A stretch of 64,000 nucleotides of DNA from Rhodothermia bacterium (lineage in GTDB: Bacteria > Bacteroidota > Rhodothermia > Rhodothermales > UBA2364): the NCBI GenBank assembly GCA_017303715.1, contig JAFLBZ010000001.1, positions 62,001 through 126,000 of the forward strand, given 5' to 3'. A program made the position numbers and the translations under genes. Below the pieces are notes generated by a model. That model ran no database searches and was not told where the DNA came from. It saw nothing but the letters and a program-made list of their open reading frames with translations. Positions within the stretch are counted from its first letter, which is position 1. Each line of letters opens with the position of its first letter. Positions 9,567-17,903 of the stretch are shown here, one piece after another.

Positions 9567-10886
9567 ATGAAAAAGCTAATTCTTTTCGCCTTAGTTTTAG
9601 TCACAAGCGGTTGTACAAAAACAAAAAATTGGCAATCTGCAACCCAAAGTACGGAACCATTACTTGGCGCATTACACGCCTTAAATGAGGTTATCCTCCA
9701 CGATGTCTTTTCTCCACCTGTGGCAAGCAGGATTTTAGCTTACACATCTATTGCAGCTTACGAAGCCTCGATTGTAAATCAGCCCAAGTTCAAAACGTTG
9801 GCGGGACAACTCAAAGCACTGAAAGAGGTTCCGAAACCAAATAAAGACCAAGAAATCAGTTCCGAGATTGCAGGTTTTTCGGCGTTTATTGGAATGTCGA
9901 AAAAGTTGGTTTTTTCTCCGGCAATGATGGATGCCTACGCAAACAAGGTGTATGCACAATACGAAAATGCCGGCGTGCCGTCCAAGGTCTTGCAAGACTC
10001 TAAAAAATACGGGGAAGTGGTCGCGGCTCACATTGCAGCATGGGCAAAAGAAGATCAATATAAAGAAACCAGAAGCGCACCCAAATACACCTTGGTCACG
10101 GGTGATCCAAGCCGTTGGATTCCTACGCCACCGATGTACAAAGAGGCTTTAGAACCGCACTGGCAAACCATAAGACCCTTCGCCGTTGATTCTTCGGCAC
10201 AATTCACCATGCTACCTTTTCCTAAGTATAGCCCAGACAAAAACAGTCCTTTTTACAAAGATCTGATGGAAACCTATAGCATTGGGAAAAACCTTAGTGA
10301 AGAACAAAAGGCCATTGCCCTCTTTTGGGACGACAATGCCTTTGCCCTTCAAGTACACGGACACGCCATGTTTGGAGTCAAGAAAGTAACGCCGGGCGGC
10401 CATTGGATGAACATCGCCGCAGTTGCCATCCGTCAAAAGAAGCGCTCCGTTGCCGAAGCTACCGAGTCTTTTGCACGAGTTGCTATCGCCATTTCAGATG
10501 GCTTCATCACTTGTTGGTATGGCAAATTTGCCACCAACCGAGTCCGCCCCGAAACCGTCATCAACCGAGAATTGGACGAAAAATGGATGCCCTTCTTACA
10601 AACGCCGCCATTCCCAGAATACCCCTCCGGCCACAGCACCATTTCCCGCGCCGCCGCCGAAATTCTTACCCAACTTCATGGAGAAAGTTATGCGTTCAAA
10701 GATACCACAAACGTCCGATATGGCAACAAAGCACGCTCCTTTACCTCCTTCCGCCAAGCCGCAGACGAGGCTTCCATTAGCCGTGTGTATGGTGGGATTC
10801 ATTACCGAACAGGTACGGACGGTGGCGCTGACTTAGGCAAGCAAGTGGGTGAATGGCACAACCAAAAACTCAAAACCAGATCGTAA
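9567..10886 (+). CDS. Vanadium-dependent haloperoxidase / PAP2-superfamily lipoprotein
   Basis: A 439-aa lipoprotein (lipobox VTSGC) with the three signature motifs of the vanadium haloperoxidase/acid phosphatase superfamily: K-x6-R-P (KFATNRVRP, near residue 319), P-S-G-H (near 353) and S-R-x5-H (SRVYGGIH, His near 411). In this fold the histidine of the third motif binds vanadate or forms the phospho-intermediate, and Lys/Arg bind the oxyanion. The residue four after the third-motif His is Gly rather than the Asp of many haloperoxidases; an Asp follows two residues later. Halide oxidation versus phosphatase activity cannot be decided. It is the last gene of the operon. ASPIC/FG-GAP proteins next to haloperoxidase-like lipoproteins are a recurring neighbourhood in Bacteroidota. 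The acceptor is unknown. Confidence 0.85.
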   Translation: MKKLILFALVLVTSGCTKTKNWQSATQSTEPLLGALHALNEVILHDVFSPPVASRILAYTSIAAYEASIVNQPKFKTLAGQLKALKEVPKPNKDQEISSEIAGFSAFIGMSKKLVFSPAMMDAYANKVYAQYENAGVPSKVLQDSKKYGEVVAAHIAAWAKEDQYKETRSAPKYTLVTGDPSRWIPTPPMYKEALEPHWQTIRPFAVDSSAQFTMLPFPKYSPDKNSPFYKDLMETYSIGKNLSEEQKAIALFWDDNAFALQVHGHAMFGVKKVTPGGHWMNIAAVAIRQKKRSVAEATESFARVAIAISDGFITCWYGKFATNRVRPETVINRELDEKWMPFLQTPPFPEYPSGHSTISRAAAEILTQLHGESYAFKDTTNVRYGNKARSFTSFRQAADEASISRVYGGIHYRTGTDGGADLGKQVGEWHNQKLKTRS

Positions 10887-10978
10887 CGCCTTGTAATGTG
10901 CTCTTGTGATAATAACATGGGTTATACGTCGGTCGCGCTAATTGCTTTTAAGGCACTAAGGATGGGTGATTTTTCTCC

Positions 10979-11002
10979 CTTTACGTCGCTGCGCCCCTGC
11001 GT
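10979..11002 (-). repeat. Degenerate tandem octamer (three units, aCGCaaAG type)
   Basis: Read on the minus strand, the sequence is three consecutive 8-mers, ACGCAGGG, GCGCAGCG and ACGTAAAG, preceded by C. They match the consensus of a second array at 52668-52691 on the opposite strand. It lies in the non-coding gap between the haloperoxidase gene and malQ. Confidence 0.5.
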
Positions 11003-11121
11003 GTTTTTTTTAAGCTAAGACGATGGGAATCAATATTTTTTGCCTTACGCATTTAAATGTAGTATCGCCTACTAATATTTCCCACGACCAAAGAGAAGGG
11101 ACAAAATTCATACCCTCAATA

Positions 11122-11153
11122 CAAAAAGGGCTATTCGAGAAGAAAAGCCCTTT
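11122..11153 (-). terminator. Terminator of malQ
   Basis: AAAGGGCT (11125-11132) pairs with AGCCCTTT (11146-11153). Read on the minus strand the stem is followed by a short T run, placed just downstream of the malQ stop. It may also act on the plus-strand operon that converges here. Confidence 0.75.
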
Positions 11154-11174
11154 ATTACATCTGTGCAATGTAAT

Positions 11175-12701
11175 TTAGACCACGTTATTCAAGCGCCCAG
11201 CCGTTTCTGTTAGCGTTCTTAACGATCTGGCTAAGTCATCGGAAAAGGCATCCGATTTTGCCCGCCACTGCCAATTTCCAGACGAACTACCCGGAAAATT
11301 CATTCTGGCACCGGCATCTAATGCCAAAAGGTCTTGCATGGGTACGATGGCCGTATCCGAAGGACAATAAAAACACGTTTGAATGAGATCCCACACCACC
11401 GATGAACCATCCACATTCAGGTATTCTCGGAGTTTGCGTTTCTCAGCCTCGGTTGCATCGTTCTGCCACCAACCCAGAGTGGTATTGTTGTCGTGAGTTC
11501 CGGTGTACGTCACCGAGTTTGGTTTATAGCGATGTGGTAGGTGTGGGTACAGGTCTGCTTCAGCGGTTGCCCCGATGTCTAAGGCGAAAGCAAATTGTAA
11601 AATGTGCATTCCGGGGAAAGCGAAATGGTCTCGCAAATCATGTACACTTTGGGTCATTAAACCAAGGTCTTCTGCCATAATAGGCAATTTTCCCAAGGAT
11701 TTTAGAACAGCCTCGAACATCGCAATTCCCGGCCCTTTTTGCCATTTTCCGTTTACGGCAGTGGTATCACCACCCGGAACTGCCCAATACTCGGCAAACC
11801 CTCTGAAGTGATCAATCCGAATAATATCAACCAAATTAAGCAGTTCCCGAAAGCGCTCAATCCACCACTGGTAACCATCATTCGCCATTTTATCCCAGCG
11901 GTATAGAGGGTTACCCCAAAGTTGACCTGTTTCGCTGAAATAATCGGGCGGTACACCCGCTACCACTGTTGGATTGGCCTGCTCGTCAAAGTAGAACAAT
12001 TCGGGTTTTGCCCAAGCCTCTGCACTGTCTCGCGCCACAAAAATCGGAAGGTCACCAACAATTTCGATACCCTTGTCATTTGCACGTTTTTTCACCCGCG
12101 TCCATTGTGTAAAGAACACCCATTGCTGGTATTGGAACAATTGTACACTTTCCGTCAAGCGCTCATTTGCACCTTTCAAAGCCGCCGGATCACGTAGTTT
12201 GAGTGGAAGAGGCCATTCCCACCATGCTTTTCCACCCAAATCATTTTTTATGGCCATAAATATTGAAAAATCATCCAACCAATGTGCATTTTGAGAACAA
12301 AAAGCGTCAAAATCTTTTTTTTGCGTGTCTGTTCCTTCATCCAAGAAGTATTCAAAAGACTCTCGTAGAATAAGTTTTTTAGCCAGTACCACTTTTCCAT
12401 AATCCACCCGATCTTCCGCTCCACCTTCAAAAACTTCTAAGGGTTGAGCCTTGAGCAAACCATCGGCGATCAACCGTTCTGGGCTAACAAGCAAGGGGTT
12501 GCCCGCAAACGCAGAAAAGCACTGATAAGGAGAATCTCCATATCCCGTAGGACCCAGTGGTAGGATTTGCCAATAACGTTGACCCGCTTTGTGTAGGAAG
12601 TCAATAAAACGATCGCATGATTTACCCAAATCACCTATTCCCGGCGAGTCTGGTAAACTGGAAACATGTAGGAGGACACCTGATGCCCGAGGAAACGACA
12701 T
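11175..12701 (-). CDS. malQ: 4-alpha-glucanotransferase (amylomaltase), GH77
   Basis: Cytoplasmic enzyme that transfers alpha-1,4-glucan segments between maltodextrins. At 508 aa it is the short amylomaltase form of the Thermus type rather than the longer enterobacterial MalQ. The N-terminus (GVLLHVSSLP, GIGDLG) is typical of GH77. The catalytic residues are visible: nucleophile Asp297 in RIDHFRGF, acid/base Glu344 in MAEDLG, and transition-state Asp404 in GTHDN. The loop around residues 301-325 (EYWAVPGGDTT) matches the family. It is transcribed alone, with its own terminator at 11122-11153. Substrate could come from internal glycogen or imported maltodextrins. Confidence 0.97.
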   Translation of the reverse strand: MSFPRASGVLLHVSSLPDSPGIGDLGKSCDRFIDFLHKAGQRYWQILPLGPTGYGDSPYQCFSAFAGNPLLVSPERLIADGLLKAQPLEVFEGGAEDRVDYGKVVLAKKLILRESFEYFLDEGTDTQKKDFDAFCSQNAHWLDDFSIFMAIKNDLGGKAWWEWPLPLKLRDPAALKGANERLTESVQLFQYQQWVFFTQWTRVKKRANDKGIEIVGDLPIFVARDSAEAWAKPELFYFDEQANPTVVAGVPPDYFSETGQLWGNPLYRWDKMANDGYQWWIERFRELLNLVDIIRIDHFRGFAEYWAVPGGDTTAVNGKWQKGPGIAMFEAVLKSLGKLPIMAEDLGLMTQSVHDLRDHFAFPGMHILQFAFALDIGATAEADLYPHLPHRYKPNSVTYTGTHDNNTTLGWWQNDATEAEKRKLREYLNVDGSSVVWDLIQTCFYCPSDTAIVPMQDLLALDAGARMNFPGSSSGNWQWRAKSDAFSDDLARSLRTLTETAGRLNNVV

Positions 12702-12761
12702 GTGTTTATTTTTTAATATGTTAAGAGAATTAATAATCTAATTAAAGCACTTATGCAAGAT

Positions 12762-12800
12762 ACAAAAAAAGCACAAATTAGATTTCTCTTCTCTGTGCTT
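12762..12800 (-). terminator. Terminator of the M3 oligopeptidase gene
   Basis: AAGCACA (12769-12775) pairs with TGTGCTT (12794-12800). On the minus strand the stem is followed by a run of seven Ts, 46 bases after the stop of the peptidase gene and before malQ begins. Confidence 0.8.
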
Positions 12801-12845
12801 AGGTTTAAAATCAGTCAATTTTTAGAGGAAGTTAATTCCTTGTTT

Positions 12846-14615
12846 TTACGCAAGCGCTTCCGCTTGTTCAATCCATGCTTGGATGGCGTCTAAGCCTTTG
12901 TTCCAGAAGTTCGGGTCTTGTAAATTAATGTTCATTTTCTGCAACAAGACATTAGGCCAATCGCTTCCACCAGCCGATAAGAGGTTTAGGTATCGGTCTG
13001 CAAAATTGTGTGGATTGTTCATAAACTCGGAATAAAGCGCCAGTACCAAAAGTTCGCCAAACGCATAGGCATATACATAACCCGGCGAATGTAAGAAGTG
13101 CGGGATATAACTCCACCAAATACTATAATGCTCGCCCAATTCTACGCTTTCACCAAACATCTCTGTTTGGGTGGTCATCCAAGCATGGCTAAACTCCTCT
13201 GTACTTAGTTCGCCTTTTGTGCGCCGCAAGGTATGAATTCGGTCTTCAAAGCGGTTCATGGTAATTTGGCGAAAAACCGTAGCAAAGGTATCATCTATTT
13301 TAGAAACCAACATTCTAAGTTGGCTTTTCGGGTCTTGTTCCAGTTGCATCAGGTACTGGAAGGTGAGCATTTCCCCAAAAACGGAAGCAGTCTCGGCGGT
13401 GGTTAGTGGCGTATCTGCATGAAATACACCTTGTTTCCGCGAAAGGTATTGATGGACACCGTGCCCCAATTCGTGGGCTAAGGTTTGCACATCTCTAACG
13501 CGCCCTGTAAAGTTCATCATAATATAAGGGTGCGCACTCGGAACAGCGCCATGCGAGAACGCTCCGCCCCGTTTTCCGGCCACGACTGGAGCATCAATCC
13601 AGCGTTCTTCAAAAAACTTTCGGGCAATATCCCCCATTTCGGGATGGAAATTGGTATAGGCTTTTAGTACGATACTCTTTGCTTCTTGCCAACTATAAAT
13701 CCGTTCTGCTTCACCAATAGGGGCATAACGGTCATAATCCATCAACTTTTCAAGCCCCAAAAGGCGGGCCTTCAGTTTGTAAAACCTTTCGACCAAAGGA
13801 TAGCGGTTTGTGACCGCATCAATGAGGGTTTGCACCGTTTCATCTTCTATTTCATTCGACATATTTCGGCTTGAAATCCACGACGAGTAGCCCTTTAAAC
13901 GGTCGGTCGAAGCCTTGTCCGCCAAAATGGTATTGAAAATAAAGGTCAGTGTATGGCTATGTTTTTTAAGGCCTTCGGTCAAGGATGCCGCCGCATCTTT
14001 CCGCATGGTGCGATTTGGGTGGGAAAGGTAGGTCAATACCTCTTGCTCAGTCACCGTTTCACCCCTAAAAACGAACTCGGCAGCCCCCAATACTTCGTCA
14101 AAGTACCGCTCCCAAGCCCCACTTCCTGTAATATACTTTTCTGCCAAGATTTTTTCTTCCGGTTCTGAAAGCAGATAACGTTTTTGGAGATGTCGTACTT
14201 CTAAAAAATGCCGATATGGCAAGATGCTTGGGTCTTCGAGTATCCCTTGTGCCTTTTCGTCGCCCAGCGCAGCCCATTCGGTTTCTACAAATATGAATTG
14301 CTGGTTAATCGCCGTATAGGCTTCTTTTACTTTTTGGAGTAACGCTCCTCTCGCCGCTTCGTTGGTGGCCGTCACCCAATGTAGATAAGCAAAGGTATAA
14401 GCCTTACCAGTCGTATCTAAAAGACGTCCCCAAGCCTGCATCATATCCGCAAGTTCTCGCGGCGTTAAATCGGCAATGCGCCCGCGATACCGCTCTGCAA
14501 AAGCTATTGAATTTTGTTGCGTCTCGATCAGTGCATGATGCAAGGCATCTTCAGATGGAAAAAGATCGGTAAGATTCCAGCGAATGTTTTCCGCGCCAGT
14601 TTTTGCGGTCTTCAT
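12846..14615 (-). CDS. pepF: M3-family oligoendopeptidase (PepF-like)
   Basis: Zinc metallopeptidase of 589 aa, the usual length of the oligoendopeptidase F group, acting on short cytoplasmic peptides. The active-site helix HELGH is at residues 381-385 (His381, Glu382, His385). The third ligand is expected in the following TAETASVFGE segment. The C-terminal PGYVYAYAFGELLVLALY stretch is typical of the family and supplies the substrate-binding tyrosines. No signal peptide is present. It is monocistronic: the upstream region is divergent with the YtxJ gene and a terminator follows. Substrate length preference is not predictable from sequence. Confidence 0.95.
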   Translation of the reverse strand: MKTAKTGAENIRWNLTDLFPSEDALHHALIETQQNSIAFAERYRGRIADLTPRELADMMQAWGRLLDTTGKAYTFAYLHWVTATNEAARGALLQKVKEAYTAINQQFIFVETEWAALGDEKAQGILEDPSILPYRHFLEVRHLQKRYLLSEPEEKILAEKYITGSGAWERYFDEVLGAAEFVFRGETVTEQEVLTYLSHPNRTMRKDAAASLTEGLKKHSHTLTFIFNTILADKASTDRLKGYSSWISSRNMSNEIEDETVQTLIDAVTNRYPLVERFYKLKARLLGLEKLMDYDRYAPIGEAERIYSWQEAKSIVLKAYTNFHPEMGDIARKFFEERWIDAPVVAGKRGGAFSHGAVPSAHPYIMMNFTGRVRDVQTLAHELGHGVHQYLSRKQGVFHADTPLTTAETASVFGEMLTFQYLMQLEQDPKSQLRMLVSKIDDTFATVFRQITMNRFEDRIHTLRRTKGELSTEEFSHAWMTTQTEMFGESVELGEHYSIWWSYIPHFLHSPGYVYAYAFGELLVLALYSEFMNNPHNFADRYLNLLSAGGSDWPNVLLQKMNINLQDPNFWNKGLDAIQAWIEQAEALA

Positions 14616-14786
14616 ATAGGTTTATTTTAGTGCTTAACATGGTCGTAATAAACCATGTAGAAAGGTAAATTAACAAGCAGCAAAGGCTTTTACGGAATGA
14701 ATTTACCACTAAGCCTTGAACCCAACCACAATTTTGAGGTAAGATTCTTTTAAAACAATCCAAACCCACGTTAAAACAACCAAGCC

Positions 14787-15140
14787 ATGCAACATCCGCG
14801 CTTTGTTCCTTTGGCCAAAATGGAGGATCTTAAGGCTGCATTCACGGCCTCCTACCAAGAACCAGTAGTCTTGTTCAAACACAGCATAACGTGCTCCGTA
14901 AGTATGCGAGCCGAACGAGAAATGCAAGCCTTAGACCAAGAACGGGATCCAAAAATTTTCCAATTGATTGTTCAGCGCTCGCGAAATTTATCCTACCACA
15001 TTGCGGATACCTTGAACATTCAACATGAATCCCCACAAATTATTATTTTGCAAGACGGTAAAGCGATTTTTAACACGTCTCATGGACAAGTACGTGCCCA
15101 AATTGTCCGTGATGTCCTACAAACCTTGGCCCCTGTTTGA
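14787..15140 (+). CDS. ytxJ: YtxJ-family bacilliredoxin (bacillithiol-dependent monothiol redox protein)
   Basis: A 117-aa thioredoxin-fold protein with the YtxJ/DUF2847 signature KHSITCSVS, having a single active Cys36 instead of a CxxC pair, and HESPQ with the family's cis-proline. YtxJ proteins are linked to removing bacillithiol from oxidised protein thiols, so the organism is predicted to make bacillithiol (inference). The biosynthesis genes bshA, bshB and bshC are not in this window. It sits 6 bases before an exported TlpA-like gene, so the two are probably one operon. Confidence 0.9.
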   Translation: MQHPRFVPLAKMEDLKAAFTASYQEPVVLFKHSITCSVSMRAEREMQALDQERDPKIFQLIVQRSRNLSYHIADTLNIQHESPQIIILQDGKAIFNTSHGQVRAQIVRDVLQTLAPV

Positions 15141-15146
15141 CCCGCT

Positions 15147-15686
15147 ATGAAACAGGTTTATATTTTATCCGGTATCTTGGCTGCACTTATTTTGACCTTT
15201 GCTTTTACGAAACCCTCCGATGGGGCTTTCTTAGATACCAATACGCAAAATGCCCAAAAGAAAATAGTTGCCGCCTCCTTTAGCTTGCCTGATATGAACG
15301 GGAAAACCATTCGTTTATCGGACTATAAAGGTAAAATTGTCATCCTTAATTTTTGGGCAACATGGTGCGCTCCTTGTGTCCAAGAAATTCCAGACCTTAT
15401 CGGATTGCAGCACCGGATGAAGGGCAAAATTCAGGTTATTGGTGTATCGGTAGATGTAAACGGCTTTGCGGACGTTGTTCCGTTCATCCAACAAAAACAA
15501 TTTCAGCTCAATTACCCCATCGTTGTTGCAAACCATCCCATGCTTGAAGGGTATAAAAACCCCTCTTTTTTACCAACAACCTTTGTGATAGACCAAAATG
15601 GCCTGCTTAGAAAAGAAACCATTGGTCTGGTAAACATTCCACGATTGTCACAGGAAATTGAAGACTTGATAGACGAAGGGCGATAA
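15147..15686 (+). CDS. TlpA/ResA-like thiol-disulfide oxidoreductase, membrane-anchored or periplasmic
   Basis: A 179-aa thioredoxin-fold protein with one N-terminal hydrophobic segment (residues 3-20) that serves as a signal or anchor. The active site is WCAPC (Cys74, Cys77) after FWATW, and the cis-Pro loop is FLPTTFVI. The AhpC/TSA-Redoxin type domain starts near residue 42 (ASFSLPDMNGKTIRLSDY). Such proteins reduce disulfides in the periplasm, for example on apocytochrome c. Its stop and the mtgA stop converge 20 bases apart. The start at 15147 is 6 bases after the ytxJ stop and gives the N-terminal anchor. Confidence 0.9.
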   Translation: MKQVYILSGILAALILTFAFTKPSDGAFLDTNTQNAQKKIVAASFSLPDMNGKTIRLSDYKGKIVILNFWATWCAPCVQEIPDLIGLQHRMKGKIQVIGVSVDVNGFADVVPFIQQKQFQLNYPIVVANHPMLEGYKNPSFLPTTFVIDQNGLLRKETIGLVNIPRLSQEIEDLIDEGR

Positions 15687-15706
15687 ACCTTTAGATATGT
15701 AGATAA

Positions 15707-16423
15707 TTAATGCCCCATTGCACGCATACGCTTTTGGATAATGCGGCTGTATCGGTTCATACCTTGGGGTTTTCTTGTCTGTGGAGCGGGTAAACAGGCT
15801 GCAAGTCGTGATGCCTGATTCCGATTTAAGCGGCTCGCCGAAATGCTATAGTGGTATCGTGCAGCAGCTTGTGCGCCATAAATCCCTTTCCCCCACTCCA
15901 CCACGTTGATGTAAAGCTCTAAAATCCGGTCTTTCGGTAAGACCAACTCTGCCAAAGGCGCAATCGTAAACTCCATTCCTTTCCGCAAATAAGACCTATG
16001 TGTGGTAAAAAAGAGGTTTTTCACCAACTGTTGCGTAATAGTAGAACCGCCACGAATAGTCTTGCGCTCTTCCGACATGGCTTCTTCGAGAGCGTCAAAA
16101 TCTATGCCATCATGCTCAAAAAAGCGGCTGTCTTCCGCTGCCACAACCGCATATTGGAGATGGTCGGAAATTTCCTCCATGGGGCGGTATTCCATTTCAA
16201 CATTTAACCATTCACCTTCAAATACAGCGGCAACACGGTGCTGAAGCTGAACGGTCGTAAACAGAGGTGGCAGAAAACGCAAATAGATCAGCACCAAGAG
16301 GCAATACACATGGAAGCCGAAAAACACCATCATTCCCCAACGTACAAAACGATACCACAACGGACGTTTTTTTCGTTCGGTCTGTAGGCTAAGTGGCGTG
16401 GTGGGCGTGGCTGTTTTCGCCAT
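15707..16423 (-). CDS. mtgA: Monofunctional biosynthetic peptidoglycan transglycosylase (GT51)
   Basis: A 238-aa inner-membrane enzyme that polymerises lipid II into glycan strands. An N-terminal transmembrane helix lies at about residues 25-50. The GT51 signature motifs follow: EDSRFFEHDGID with catalytic Glu, then RGGSTITQQLVKNLF, then RKGMEFTIAPLAELVLPK and ILELYINVVEWGKGIYG. There is no transpeptidase domain, so it is MtgA rather than a class A PBP. Length is normal for the family. It lies 43 bases downstream of greA on the same strand and may be co-transcribed with it. Confidence 0.96.
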   Translation of the reverse strand: MAKTATPTTPLSLQTERKKRPLWYRFVRWGMMVFFGFHVYCLLVLIYLRFLPPLFTTVQLQHRVAAVFEGEWLNVEMEYRPMEEISDHLQYAVVAAEDSRFFEHDGIDFDALEEAMSEERKTIRGGSTITQQLVKNLFFTTHRSYLRKGMEFTIAPLAELVLPKDRILELYINVVEWGKGIYGAQAAARYHYSISASRLNRNQASRLAACLPAPQTRKPQGMNRYSRIIQKRMRAMGH

Positions 16424-16466
16424 GCAAAGTTATGATTGTGGCCACAAGGCCGAGGTCTTTATAATT

Positions 16467-16940
16467 TTATCGGCTGATTTCCAAGATTTCAAATTTGATG
16501 ATGCCTGCGGGTACTTTCACGTCCACAATGTCCCCAACAGACCTTCCCAACAAGGCTTTCCCAATGGGGCTATTGACCGAGATTTTATTTTGAGCAAAGT
16601 TGGCCTCGCGGTCGGAGGTCAAGACATAGGTTACTTCTTGATTAACTTTATGATTTTTCACCCGAACTTTAGACAAGATATAAGCCTTGCTCACGTCCAT
16701 CTTGCTATCATCTACCACCCGCGCATTCTGAATCATTTCATTAAGCTGTGCGATGCGTGCTTCCAAAAGTCCTTGTGCGTCTTTCGCCGCATCATATTCC
16801 GCATTTTCAGACAGATCACCTTGCGCACGCGCCTCTGCAATGGCCTGCGCTATACGGGCACGCTCTTTTGTTTTGAGAAACTGCAACTCTTCATTCAATT
16901 TATTCAGCCCATCTTGGGACAAATACAGCGTCTCGCTCAT
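16467..16940 (-). CDS. greA: Transcription elongation factor GreA
   Basis: A 157-aa protein that stimulates transcript cleavage by stalled RNA polymerase. The N-terminal coiled-coil carries the acidic tip GDLSENAEYDAAKD, whose Asp and Glu coordinate the catalytic Mg2+. The C-terminal FKBP-like domain has NSPIGKALLGRSVGD. A good Shine-Dalgarno site AAAGGAG lies about 8 bases before the ATG. A terminator hairpin sits in the leader 32 bases upstream of the start, suggesting attenuation. Confidence 0.97.
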   Translation of the reverse strand: MSETLYLSQDGLNKLNEELQFLKTKERARIAQAIAEARAQGDLSENAEYDAAKDAQGLLEARIAQLNEMIQNARVVDDSKMDVSKAYILSKVRVKNHKVNQEVTYVLTSDREANFAQNKISVNSPIGKALLGRSVGDIVDVKVPAGIIKFEILEISR

Positions 16941-16971
16941 GGCTAAATTCTCCTTTAGCGTTGTGTACGAT

Positions 16972-17017
16972 AAAAAAAGATCGCCCCATCCGTTTATTAC
17001 CGTCGGATGCGGCGATC
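16972..17017 (-). terminator. Terminator/attenuator hairpin in the greA leader
   Basis: GATCGCC (16979-16985) pairs with GGCGATC (17011-17017), and ATCCG (16988-16992) pairs with CGGAT (17004-17008). The stem is interrupted by a small internal loop. On the minus strand it is followed directly by seven Ts. No minus-strand gene lies upstream between it and the plus-strand IscA gene, so it most likely acts on greA's own leader transcript. Confidence 0.7.
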
Positions 17018-17160
17018 ATTGGTTGCTAAAATAAGCACTTTCTGTCGCTAAAAAAAGTGATTTATTAAAAATGATCCCTACTTTGCATATTTCATGCTCA
17101 CAAGGAACCCATATTGGGCTTGAAACGTTTCCGTCTCAAAAAAAGTCCTTCAATATAGAT

Positions 17161-17496
17161 ATGAACACACTTAACATTACCCCAAAAGCAGCTGATAAAA
17201 TTAAGTCCTTGGCCTTGAACGAAGGTATCAATTGGTCACAACAGTTTTTGCGCGTTGCCGTTGTCAGCGGTGGATGCTCTGGATTAACCTACGACTTGGG
17301 CTGGGATACCGTCCCGCAAGAGGAAGATGTGTTTATTGAGACCGATGGCATACGACTGGCGATGGATATGAATGCGCAACTTTATGTAGAAGGTTCAACC
17401 TTGGATTTTACAGACGGCTTAGAAGGGAAGGGATTTCACTTCAACAACCCACAGGCCGTCCGGAATTGTGCATGCGGCGAGTCTTTCTCCGTCTGA
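17161..17496 (+). CDS. A-type iron-sulfur cluster carrier (IscA/SufA/ErpA family)
   Basis: A 111-aa HesB/IscA protein that carries or delivers Fe-S clusters to apoproteins. The three conserved cysteines are Cys39 in SGGCSG and Cys103/Cys105 in NCACGES. The ATG at 17161 is preferred over an in-frame start at 17071, because family members begin a few residues before ITPKAADKI. Other isc/suf genes are not adjacent. Which of IscA, SufA or ErpA it is cannot be decided from sequence. Confidence 0.94.
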   Translation: MNTLNITPKAADKIKSLALNEGINWSQQFLRVAVVSGGCSGLTYDLGWDTVPQEEDVFIETDGIRLAMDMNAQLYVEGSTLDFTDGLEGKGFHFNNPQAVRNCACGESFSV

Positions 17497-17571
17497 TTTC
17501 AAGCAAGCTATACAATTTCGATCTTGCCTTGCGCAAATTAAAGACGTATCTTGATTTTCTTAAAATGAAAT

Positions 17572-17645
17572 GCGCTTATAGCTCAGCTGGATAGAGCGTT
17601 GGATTCCGGTTCCAAAGGCCGGGGGTTCAAATCCTCCTAAGCGCA
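17572..17645 (+). tRNA. tRNA-Arg (anticodon CCG)
   Basis: The 74-nt cloverleaf is complete: acceptor GCGCTTA paired with TAAGCGC, D-arm GCTCAGCTGGATAGAGC, anticodon stem TTGGA/TCCAA with loop TTCCGGT, and T-arm with TTCAAAT. The anticodon CCG is at 17606-17608 and reads CGG arginine codons. The 3' CCA is not encoded. A terminator follows. Confidence 0.96.
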
Positions 17646-17646
17646 C

Positions 17647-17678
17647 AAGGAGTTTCCCATGAGGAGGCTCCTTTTTTT
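17647..17678 (+). terminator. Terminator of tRNA-Arg
   Basis: AAGGAG (17647-17652) pairs with CTCCTT (17668-17673). The stem is followed by a run of seven Ts immediately after the tRNA. Confidence 0.85.
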
Positions 17679-17903
17679 ATTGGTGATTTAGGTCTAACTA
17701 CGATAATGCAATGTGAATTAATGGTGTTAAATTATTGTGAGTTATCAATTTAAGCTATTGTTATTAATTGAAGGCAAGTTAATGTCGCCCCTATGGTGTT
17801 CAAGCTGCACCTTTCCAGAATACCCACTGTTCTCATTTTTTTGTAATCAAACCACATCGCTAAGGTTGGTAACTTGAACGGAGTTGTAAAAAAACCAACC
17901 AAT

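Noticed and set aside
9567-10886. Inactivated haloperoxidase because the HxxxD Asp is Gly
   Set aside because: All three oxyanion-binding motifs are intact and an Asp occurs two residues later; the family varies here.
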